A stretch of DNA of 13,837 nt from an uncultured Collinsella sp. (GTDB lineage: Bacteria; Actinomycetota; Coriobacteriia; Coriobacteriales; Coriobacteriaceae): contig CABULX010000058.1 in assembly GCA_902492545.1 (NCBI GenBank), forward strand, positions 1 through 13,837. The letters run 5' to 3'. The notes below the pieces were generated by a model that was given only the letters and a program-made list of their open reading frames with translations, did not search any database and had not been told where the DNA came from. Positions 6,357 to 13,837 of this stretch are shown piece after piece. The number at the start of each line of letters is the position of its first letter. Positions within the stretch are counted from its first letter, which is position 1. Made by a program: the position numbers and the translations under genes.

Positions 6357-6359
6357 GTC

Positions 6360-7163
6360 GTGGAAATTTTTGAAAAGCTGCCTGATGAGATTAATCATCT
6401 GGTCAGCGAGTTCAGCTCCACCCCTGTCGTGGGCGATCTGAGCTGCGGCATCACGCAGTACTCGTTTTGGCTGATCGTCTCCACGATCGTGCTCCTGATC
6501 GTCCTGGCCGTGTTCAAGAAGAAGCAGACCCTGGTTCCCAAGGGCTTCTTCGTCAACGGTTTCGAGTACATCATCGAGTACGTCGAGAACGATATCGGCA
6601 AGGGCGTCGTGGGTGAGAACTGGAAGAAGCACTTCCCGTTCCTGTGCTCGCTTTTCCTGTTCATCCTGATCAATAACATGATCGGCCTGATCCCGGGAAT
6701 GAAGCCCGGCACCGGCGCAATCGGCTCCACCGCCGCGCTCGCCATTTTCGCCTTCGTGTACTTCATCTACTACGGATGCAAGGCTCACGGCGTGATCGGC
6801 TACATCAAGAGCCTCGCCCCGCAGGGCGTGAGCTTCCCGATGAACGTGCTCGTGTGGGTTGTCGAGCTATTCTCGACCTTCCTGCGCCTCATCACGCTCG
6901 CCGTTCGTCTGTTCTGCAACATGTTCGCAGGACACGTGGTCATGGGCTCGTTCGCCATCATGGCGAGCATGTTCATGCAGCCGCTGCTTCAGCAGGTTTC
7001 CGCGGCCCACGCCGTCGGCGCCCTGCCTTCGCTGGCCTGGCTTGCCATCCTCATCCTGATCTATGCGATCGAGCTTGTGGTCGGCGCCATCCAGGCTTAC
7101 GTCTTCACGGTCCTTACCGCCGTGTATGTCTCCGAGGCAGAGGAGGTCGCGGAGGAGGAGTAG
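6360..7163 (+). CDS. atpB: F1Fo ATP synthase subunit a
   Basis: Subunit a is the membrane stator that passes protons to and from the c-ring. The 267-residue product has several hydrophobic helices, including 34-51, 92-112 and 122-139. The conserved segment LAVRLFCNMFAGH (180-192) contains the essential Arg183 (Arg210 of E. coli), and the last helix keeps Gln245 in AIQAYVFTVLTAVY (243-256). The residue after RLF is Cys where Gly or Ala is more usual. The GTG start is six bases after GAAAGG (6348-6353), which lies in the end of the preceding gene. The acidic tail (EAEEVAEEE, 259-267) is a little longer than common. A 123-base gap separates it from atpE. Confidence 0.96.
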   Translation: MEIFEKLPDEINHLVSEFSSTPVVGDLSCGITQYSFWLIVSTIVLLIVLAVFKKKQTLVPKGFFVNGFEYIIEYVENDIGKGVVGENWKKHFPFLCSLFLFILINNMIGLIPGMKPGTGAIGSTAALAIFAFVYFIYYGCKAHGVIGYIKSLAPQGVSFPMNVLVWVVELFSTFLRLITLAVRLFCNMFAGHVVMGSFAIMASMFMQPLLQQVSAAHAVGALPSLAWLAILILIYAIELVVGAIQAYVFTVLTAVYVSEAEEVAEEE

Positions 7164-7250
7164 TCTCCCGTTCGCGTCTTAAAGGTAAGGCAATTCGTTT
7201 AACCGCCGGTGCCCGTACCCATGGAGCCCGGCAGTTATAAAAGGTTATCC

Positions 7251-7282
7251 TGCGTGAAATAAGACACGCACGACAAAGGAGG
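7251..7282 (+). promoter_or_regulatory. Hairpin and strong ribosome binding site before atpE
   Basis: TGCGTG (7251-7256) and CACGCA (7265-7270) form a 6-bp stem with an A-rich 8-base loop. It is followed by AAAGGAGG (7275-7282), a near-perfect ribosome binding site four bases before the GTG of atpE. Subunit c is needed in about ten copies per complex, so a strong translation start here is expected. The wider gap 7164-7286 also holds an A/T-rich TTATAAAAGG (7235-7244) without a matching -35 element. Confidence 0.6.
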
Positions 7283-7286
7283 AATC

Positions 7287-7481
7287 GTGGGAGTTATCGG
7301 TTACGGTCTCGGTGTTATCGGCGCTGGTCTTGCTATCGGCCTGTCTGCTCTGGGTGCTACGGGTGCTATGGCCCGTCAGCCTGAGGTCCAGGGCCGCGTG
7401 TTCACCGTCTTCATCATGGGCTCCGCCTTCGGCGAGGCTCTGGCTCTGATCGGCTTCGTTGTCGCGCTGATCGTTAAATAG
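7287..7481 (+). CDS. atpE: F1Fo ATP synthase subunit c (short form)
   Basis: Subunit c forms the rotating proton-carrying ring. The 64-residue hairpin has two membrane helices joined by the polar loop ARQPE (29-33), with a Gly-rich first helix (GAGLAIGL, 12-19). The ion-binding carboxylate is Glu50 in FGEALAL. Ala follows that Glu, and Ile17 occupies the place of the sodium-ligating Gln of the Ilyobacter subunit, so protons are the likely coupling ion. It is shorter than usual (about 70-85 residues); compared from memory with Bacillus PS3, about six residues are missing at the N-terminus. An in-frame stop at 7260-7262, with no start codon before the GTG at 7287, rules out a longer form. Confidence 0.95.
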   Translation: MGVIGYGLGVIGAGLAIGLSALGATGAMARQPEVQGRVFTVFIMGSAFGEALALIGFVVALIVK

Positions 7482-7496
7482 CACGGAGCGTCAAGT

Positions 7497-8099
7497 ATGA
7501 ATCTTTCATCCCAGAAGAGCGCGATCGCACTCTCCGCGTCCGCGGCCGCGCTGCTCATGCCGGTTTCCGCGTTCGCCGAGGACGGCGCTGCCGGTGCGGA
7601 CATCCTCATCCCTAAGATGGCGGAGTTCATCCCGGCGCTTATCGCCTTCCTGATCATCTGGATCGTGCTGGCCAAGGTCGCCCTGCCGGGCATCATGAAG
7701 ACCATGGAGGAGCGCGGCAAGAAGATCGAGGAGAGCCTCGACGAGGCCGAGAAGACCAAGCAGGAGGCTATCGCCAAGCGCGCTGAGTCCGACTCGATCG
7801 TCACCGACGCCCGTCGTCAGGCTGCCGACATCGTTCTCGAGGCCCGTAAGGACGCCGAGTCCGAGCGCGCCCGTATCATCGAGGCTGCTCACAAGGAGGC
7901 CGAGGAGATTATCGCCAAGGCCCACACGACCGTCGAGGACGAGCGCAAGTCCATCTACGCCGGTGCCGCGAGCTCCATCGCCGACCTGTCCGTCGCCGTC
8001 GCCACCAAGATCGTGGGCGAGGCACTCGAGGACGATGCCGCGCAGAAGAAGCTCATCGAGCGCTACATCCAGGAAGCAGGTAGCCTGAATGCCGACTAG
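7497..8099 (+). CDS. atpF: F1Fo ATP synthase subunit b with signal-peptide-like N-terminus
   Basis: Subunit b is the peripheral stalk that holds F1 to subunit a. The 200-residue product has one membrane helix (about 44-64, FIPALIAFLIIWIVLAK), then a long charged coiled coil (about 70-150) and a C-terminal part that meets subunit delta. Ahead of the membrane helix lie some 40 extra residues: a basic start, a hydrophobic run (9-23) and AFAED (25-29), which looks like a signal peptide with cleavage after Ala27. Bacterial b subunits usually begin close to their membrane helix. GGAG at 7485-7488, eight bases before the ATG, supports this start; a later ATG at 7617 has no site. It overlaps atpH by 11 bases. 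Confidence 0.93.
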   Translation: MNLSSQKSAIALSASAAALLMPVSAFAEDGAAGADILIPKMAEFIPALIAFLIIWIVLAKVALPGIMKTMEERGKKIEESLDEAEKTKQEAIAKRAESDSIVTDARRQAADIVLEARKDAESERARIIEAAHKEAEEIIAKAHTTVEDERKSIYAGAASSIADLSVAVATKIVGEALEDDAAQKKLIERYIQEAGSLNAD

Positions 8100-8565
8100 C
8101 CGCTATCAGGACAAGGTGCTCGAGACCTACGCGCGCTCCCTCATGGAAGCCGCCAAGGCCGAGAACCATGTGTTCGAGGACCTCGAGATGATCGAGCGCC
8201 TGGCTTCCGCCAGTCCCGAGATCATCGCCGTGCTCGACACCATGTCCAAGCGCGACCAGCTCGACCTTCTTCCCAAGGTGGCAGCTGCCTTTAAGTATGT
8301 TGCCGAGGAAGACGAGGATGTAGTGGGCGTGACCGTCACCACGGCGATCCCGCTCGACGACGAGCTGCGTCAAACCATCACTAAGAAATGCGAGCAGGAC
8401 TTCGGCCGCAAGGTGTTCCTTATCGAGCAGGTCGATCCGTCTATCGTGGGCGGCCTGGTGCTCGAGGCCCGCGGCGAGCGTCGTGACATCTCCGTCAAGA
8501 CGCAGCTGCGCGTCGCGCAGGAGACCCTCGCAAACTCTGCTAATACGTACGGAGGTGAAGCCTAA
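8089..8565 (+). CDS. atpH: F1Fo ATP synthase subunit delta
   Basis: Delta (the OSCP equivalent) joins the top of F1 to the b stalk. The 158-residue product has the N-terminal helical domain (about 5-105) and the typical C-terminal segment VDPSIVGGLVLEARGERRDI (115-134). It is about 20 residues shorter than many family members. The ATG lies inside the end of atpF (11-base overlap), with AGGAAG at 8071-8076 as a weak binding site, so translation is probably coupled to atpF. Its TAA shares a base with the ATG of atpA (TAATG at 8563-8567). Confidence 0.93.
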   Translation: MPTSRYQDKVLETYARSLMEAAKAENHVFEDLEMIERLASASPEIIAVLDTMSKRDQLDLLPKVAAAFKYVAEEDEDVVGVTVTTAIPLDDELRQTITKKCEQDFGRKVFLIEQVDPSIVGGLVLEARGERRDISVKTQLRVAQETLANSANTYGGEA

Positions 8566-10163
8566 TGTCCGAAACCCTCAATGCCCAGGATATCGCCAAG
8601 AAACTGCAGGAGCAGCTCACGAGCCTCTCCGCGACGGTCGATACGCATGAGGTTTCAACGGTCGACGAGGTAGGCGACGGCATCGCGCGCGTCTCCGGCC
8701 TCAAGAGCGCCATGGCAGGCGAGCTTCTGGAGTTCAAGAGCTCCGATACCGGTGAGACCGTCTTCGGCCTCGCCCAGAACCTTGACCGTGACGAGGTCGG
8801 CGCCGTTCTGTTTGGTGCCGTCGACGCCATCAAGGAAGGCGACGAGTGCCGCACCACTGGCCGCATTATGGATATCCCCGTGAGCCGTGCCATGCTCGGC
8901 CGCGTCGTCAATCCGCTCGGCCAGCCTATCGACGGCCTGGGTGACATCGTCGCCACGCATCGTCGCCCCATCGAGTTCAAGGCCCCCGGTGTCATCGACC
9001 GTACCCCGGTGTGCGAGCCGGTTCAGACCGGCCTGTTGGCTATCGACTCCATGGTGCCTATCGGCCGCGGCCAGCGTGAGCTTATCATCGGCGACCGTAA
9101 GACCGGTAAGACCGCCATTGCCATCGATGCTATCCTCAATCAGCGCGGCAAGGGCATGGTCTGCATCTATGTCGCCATCGGCCAGAAGGCCTCCACGGTC
9201 GCTAACATCCGCGAGACCCTCGCTCAGCACGGTGCGCTCGACTACACCATCATCGTTTCGGCCACCGCTGCCGATTCCGCCCCTATGCAGTACATCGCGC
9301 CTATGGCCGGTGCCGCTATTGGCGAGTTCTTTATGTACAACGGCGAGGACGGCAAGCCCGCCAGCGAGACCAACCCCGGCGGCCACGTGCTCGTCATCTA
9401 CGATGACCTGTCCAAGCAGGCTGTGGCCTACCGTCAGATGTCGCTGACGCTGCATCGTCCGCCCGGACGCGAGGCCTATCCTGGCGACATCTTCTACCTG
9501 CACTCTCGTCTGCTCGAGCGTGCCGTCAAGATGTCCAAGAAGAACGGTTATGGCTCCATGACGGCACTGCCGATCATCGAGACCCAGGACGGCGACGTCT
9601 CGGCCTACATTCCGACCAACGTCATTTCCATTACCGATGGTCAGATCTACCTGCAGTCCGAGCTCTTCTTCCAGGGTCAGCGTCCGGCAGTCGACGTGGG
9701 TATCTCCGTGTCCCGCGTCGGTGGCGATGCGCAGACCAAGGCCATGAAGCAGGTCGCCGGCAACCTCCGTCTGGACCTCGCTTCCTATCAGGAGCTCGCT
9801 GGCTTTACGCAGTTCGGCTCCGACCTCGACGAGGCTACTCAGAAGCAGCTGACCCACGGTGCTCGCATGACCGAGCTCCTGAAGCAGCCGCGTTACAAGC
9901 CGTTTGAGGTTGGCGAGCAGATCGTTACGCTGTTCGCTGGCAACGAGGGCTTCCTGGATGACCTGGAGATCGCCGACGTGCTGCCTTTCCGTGCCGAGCT
10001 CATCGAGTACATGGACAATGGCTTTGGTTCGCTGCTCGACAAGGTTCGCGCCAAGAAGATCGATGATGACACCAAGGCTGAGCTCTTGCGCGTCATCGGC
10101 GACTTCAAGCAGCAGTTCATGGCCAAGCACCATTCGGATGTTTCTGGATCAGAGGAGAACTAA
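8565..10163 (+). CDS. atpA: F1Fo ATP synthase subunit alpha
   Basis: Alpha forms the non-catalytic nucleotide sites of the F1 hexamer. The 532-residue product has the N-terminal beta-barrel (about 25-95), the P-loop GDRKTGKT (176-183), the Walker B strand VLVIYDD (275-281) and the arginine finger Arg384 in VSRVGG that reaches into the catalytic beta site. The P-loop has Lys where E. coli has Gln (GDRQTGKT). A short hydrophilic insert at about 260-272 (EDGKPASETNPGG) precedes Walker B. GGAGGTGA at 8551-8558, six bases before the ATG, is an excellent binding site. The start overlaps the atpH stop by one base, and atpG follows after five bases. Confidence 0.98.
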   Translation: MSETLNAQDIAKKLQEQLTSLSATVDTHEVSTVDEVGDGIARVSGLKSAMAGELLEFKSSDTGETVFGLAQNLDRDEVGAVLFGAVDAIKEGDECRTTGRIMDIPVSRAMLGRVVNPLGQPIDGLGDIVATHRRPIEFKAPGVIDRTPVCEPVQTGLLAIDSMVPIGRGQRELIIGDRKTGKTAIAIDAILNQRGKGMVCIYVAIGQKASTVANIRETLAQHGALDYTIIVSATAADSAPMQYIAPMAGAAIGEFFMYNGEDGKPASETNPGGHVLVIYDDLSKQAVAYRQMSLTLHRPPGREAYPGDIFYLHSRLLERAVKMSKKNGYGSMTALPIIETQDGDVSAYIPTNVISITDGQIYLQSELFFQGQRPAVDVGISVSRVGGDAQTKAMKQVAGNLRLDLASYQELAGFTQFGSDLDEATQKQLTHGARMTELLKQPRYKPFEVGEQIVTLFAGNEGFLDDLEIADVLPFRAELIEYMDNGFGSLLDKVRAKKIDDDTKAELLRVIGDFKQQFMAKHHSDVSGSEEN

Positions 10164-10168
10164 GCCCC

Positions 10169-11076
10169 ATGGCCAACCTTCGCGACATTAAGAAGCGAAT
10201 CTCCTCGGTTACCACGACCAAGCAGATCACGCGCACGATGGAGATGGTCTCTACGGCCAAGATCCGTCGTGCCCTCGATCGCTCCAAGCAGGCCGAGCCC
10301 TATAAGGAGGCGCTGACCGACGTCATGTTGACGGTCGCCGGCGACGCCTCCTGTTCGGGCACCGATCCCATGCTGCAGAAGCATGAGAGTGTCAAGCATG
10401 GCCTGATTGTCGTTATTGCCTCGGACCGCGGCCTTGCCGGCGGTTTCAATACGACGGTGGAGCGCACGGCCGAAAAGCTCGCCGCTTCTTGGGCGAACGA
10501 CGGCATCGAGTGCGAGATCATCGCGTGCGGGCGTAAGCCGGCCACGTATTTCCGTGACCGCGCAAACGTTGTCATGCACTTTGAGGGCAACTCCTCTGAG
10601 CCCGATTTCAATCAGGCCCGCATGATCTCCTCTCATATCTGCGATGCGTATCGTGCCGGTGAGCTTGACCGTGTCGAGCTTGTCTACCACCACGCCAAGA
10701 ACCGCGTGGATCAGGAGCTTCGCGTCGAGCATCTGTTGCCGCTCGACCCCGAGATGATCGCTATGGCCCACGGTCCGCGTAAGAACGAGACCGACGCCCC
10801 TAAGCGCATCTCGTCCACGTTCGAGTTCGTGCCCTCTCCCGAGCATGTTCTCGGCAAGCTTGTGCCGTCTTATATCCTGACGGTCATCTACCAGGCCCTG
10901 ATCGATTCGGCGGCTGCTGAGCAGGGTGCACGCCGCAAGGCCATGCACTCCGCGACGGAAAACGCCACCGCGATCATCTCGACCCTTACCCGCACGTATA
11001 GTCGCGTGCGCCAGGCTTCGATCACGACCGAGATTAACGAGATCGTCGGCGGAGCCTCAGCATTGGAGGAACAGTA

Positions 11077-11077
<1 letters not shown>
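10169..11077 (+). CDS. atpG: F1Fo ATP synthase subunit gamma
   Basis: Gamma is the central rotor shaft linking the c-ring to the catalytic sites. The 302-residue product has the N-terminal helix starting MANLRDIKKRISSV (1-14), a Rossmann-like middle domain (with VIASDRGLAGGFN at about 82-94) and the long C-terminal helix with AAAEQGARRKAM and TRTYSRVRQASITTEINEIV near the end. These end helices form the coiled-coil axle. AGAGGAG at 10151-10157 serves as binding site. The TAA overlaps the ATG of atpD by one base (TAATG at 11075-11079), implying coupled translation. Length is normal. Confidence 0.97.
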
Positions 11078-12531
<1,454 letters not shown>

Positions 12532-12534
12532 GTT

Positions 12535-12927
12535 ATGCGTATCCGCATCGTGTGCCCCGTGAGCTGCGCCTATGAGGGCGACGCTGCGTTTGTGTCGATT
12601 CCGTCCACGGATGGCGAGTTTGGCGTTCTGCCTGCTCACTCCAGCGAGATCTGCACGATCGACCGCGGTTACGTTCGCGTTTCCGATAAGGCCATGGGCA
12701 CTGTCGACCACACGTTTGCCGTGGCCGGCGGCTATGCCCAGGTTGCGGACGATGTCGTGACCGTTCTCGCCGAGCGCGCTTGCGATTTGGCGACCGTCGA
12801 TGCCGACAAGCTTAAAGCTGATATTCAAGGTTTTGAAGAGAAGCTGGGTAATTTGTCGGAGGATGATGCACGCCGCGCCTACCTCTATAATGAAATCGCA
12901 TGGTGTAAGCTCAAGCTTGCCCAATAG
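12535..12927 (+). CDS. atpC: F1Fo ATP synthase subunit epsilon
   Basis: Epsilon sits on the gamma stalk and in many bacteria inhibits ATP hydrolysis. The 130-residue product has the N-terminal beta-sandwich with the family pattern DGEFGVLPAHSSEICTI (26-42) and VAGGYAQVADDVVTVLAE (63-80), then two C-terminal helices (about 86-130, including EDDARRAYLYNEIAW at 108-122). GGGAG at 12521-12525 precedes the ATG. Its last third uses more A/T-ending codons than its first part and contains a perfect -10-like TATAAT at 12886-12891. It closes the operon and is followed by a terminator. Confidence 0.94.
   Translation: MRIRIVCPVSCAYEGDAAFVSIPSTDGEFGVLPAHSSEICTIDRGYVRVSDKAMGTVDHTFAVAGGYAQVADDVVTVLAERACDLATVDADKLKADIQGFEEKLGNLSEDDARRAYLYNEIAWCKLKLAQ
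12886..12891 (+). promoter_or_regulatory. Perfect -10 box inside atpC (candidate murA promoter)
   Basis: TATAAT matches the -10 consensus completely and uses the codons TAT AAT in a gene family that elsewhere prefers TAC and AAC. No good -35 element stands 16-18 bases upstream, so the promoter is uncertain. If active, its transcript would start near 12898 and carry both leader hairpins before murA. Confidence 0.3.
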
Positions 12928-12941
12928 TCAAACGATTTAGC

Positions 12942-12959
12942 GTTCGACCATTTGCGAAC
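12942..12959 (+). other. Small hairpin between atpC and the terminator
   Basis: GTTCG (12942-12946) and CGAAC (12955-12959) form a 5-bp stem with an 8-base loop, 15 bases after the atpC stop. No T-run follows. It may protect the message end or form part of a murA leader. Confidence 0.35.
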
Positions 12960-12963
12960 ACAT

Positions 12964-13002
12964 CATGCCCGGGATGGCCCAGCCACCCCGGGCATGCTTT
13001 TT
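12964..13002 (+). terminator. Intrinsic terminator after atpC
   Basis: CATGCCCGGG (12964-12973) and CCCGGGCATG (12987-12996) make a perfect 10-bp stem; within the 13-base loop TGG and CCA can pair further. CTTTTT follows at 12997-13002. This is a classical Rho-independent terminator for the atp operon. It ends directly against the murA ribosome binding site, so it may also act as an attenuator in a murA leader. Confidence 0.85.
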
Positions 13003-13015
13003 GAAAGGGTAGACC

Positions 13016-13837
13016 TTGGATATTATCCGCGTTGAGGGTGGCCACGCCATCGGAGGCTCCGTGCCCGTTTCGGGCGCCAAGAACTCCGCGCTCAAACTCA
13101 TGGCGGCAACGCTTCTGGCGCCGGGCAAGACGACGCTGCAGAACGTGCCCGATATTTCCGATGTCCACGTGATGGGCAAGGTGCTCAAAGGCATGGGCGC
13201 TACGATCGATGTTCTCGACGAACACACGCTCGAGATTGATACCTCTCAGGTCGATTCATGGGAGGCCCCCTACGAGCTCGTTGCCAAGATGCGCGCTTCC
13301 ACCGCCGTCATGGGACCCCTGCTGGGCCGCTTCCATCGCGCCAAAATTGCCATGCCGGGCGGCTGCAACCTGGGTGCTCGCAAGATCGATATGCACATTC
13401 TTGGTCTTGAGGCCCTGGGCGTTGAGTTCGATACCGCCCACGGTTACATCAACGCTAATGCGCCCCAAGGTCTGCGCGGTACCACCGTCACGCTCGAGTT
13501 CGCCAGCGTCGGTGCGACCGAGAACCTCATCATGGCCTCTGTGCGCGCACAGGGCACCACGGTTATCGATAATGCCGCCCGCGAGCCCGAGATCGTCGAT
13601 CTCGCTAACATGCTCAACGAGATGGGCGCCAAGATTGTTGGCGCCGGTACGCCCGTCGTGACTATCGAAGGCGTGGAAGAGCTCCATCCCGTTACCCATC
13701 GCGTGGTGGGCGACCGCATCGAGGCCGGTACCTTTATCGTTGCCGGTGCGTTGATGGCCGACGATCGCGGTGTCGATGTCACGGGCTTTTGCCCCATTCA
13801 CTTGGGCATGGTGCTCAAGAAGATGGAGCTCATGGGT
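13016..13837 (+). CDS. murA: UDP-N-acetylglucosamine 1-carboxyvinyltransferase MurA (3' end beyond window)
   Basis: MurA transfers enolpyruvate from PEP to UDP-GlcNAc, the first committed step of peptidoglycan synthesis. The 274 codons in the window show the start of the family fold with Lys22-Asn23 in SGAKNSALKL, the catalytic Cys117 in PGGCNLGARKID (the residue fosfomycin alkylates), SVGATENLIMA (164-174) and NAAREPEIVDLANML (186-200). Full-length MurA is about 420 residues, so the last third is missing. The TTG start at 13016 is chosen because GAAAGGG lies at 13003-13009 and the sequence aligns from the second residue; no nearby ATG is in frame. murA lies downstream of the atp genes in other bacteria as well. 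The Cys makes fosfomycin sensitivity of the enzyme likely. Confidence 0.95.
   Translation, partial: MDIIRVEGGHAIGGSVPVSGAKNSALKLMAATLLAPGKTTLQNVPDISDVHVMGKVLKGMGATIDVLDEHTLEIDTSQVDSWEAPYELVAKMRASTAVMGPLLGRFHRAKIAMPGGCNLGARKIDMHILGLEALGVEFDTAHGYINANAPQGLRGTTVTLEFASVGATENLIMASVRAQGTTVIDNAAREPEIVDLANMLNEMGAKIVGAGTPVVTIEGVEELHPVTHRVVGDRIEAGTFIVAGALMADDRGVDVTGFCPIHLGMVLKKMELMG

Noticed and set aside
8655..10133. Minus-strand open frame of 492 codons opposite atpA
   Set aside because: Same codon-bias shadow; low-complexity translation and no binding site or promoter seen.

Overview
This is a high-G+C bacterial window whose codon usage, start-codon habits (ATG, GTG and TTG) and gene order fit the Actinomycetota. 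Protein sequence style points to the Coriobacteriia, most likely a Collinsella-like gut anaerobe; that genus call is inference from memory, not a database match. All recognised genes are on the + strand.

Layout. Positions 1-510 hold no convincing gene; they are AT-richer, contain inverted and direct repeats, and end in a candidate promoter and leader for prmC. PrmC (511-1785), the methyltransferase of peptide release factors, carries an unusual acidic/Ala-rich insert of about 130 residues. Next comes a two-gene type II toxin-antitoxin module (RelE/HigB-like toxin 1861-2256, XRE-type antitoxin 2243-2545) with its own promoter and an operator-like palindrome. Its base composition is more AT-rich than its neighbours, suggesting an insertion. 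tsaC (t6A tRNA modification) and glpK (glycerol kinase) follow as a close pair, then upp (uracil salvage) behind a structured 123-nt gap. A 13-bp perfect hairpin after upp probably ends that unit.

From about 5956 a good promoter drives a complete F1Fo ATP synthase operon: an AtpI-like protein, then atpB, atpE, atpF, atpH, atpA, atpG, atpD and atpC. The genes are tightly packed, with two TAATG stop/start overlaps, one 11-nt overlap and one longer gap before atpE that holds a hairpin and a very strong ribosome binding site. After atpC there is an intrinsic terminator, and directly against it lies murA (13016 onward, TTG start), cut by the window end.

The order prmC - tsaC - atp operon - murA resembles the conserved actinobacterial neighbourhood (prfA-prmC-sua5-wecA-atp...murA). 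Here the toxin-antitoxin pair sits between prmC and tsaC, and glpK-upp occupies the place of wecA. I found no clearly new multi-gene system. The most notable points are the inserts in PrmC and TsaC, the altered glycerol kinase motifs, a b subunit with a signal-peptide-like N-terminus, a very short c subunit, and the possible control of murA by an atpC-internal promoter plus leader terminator.
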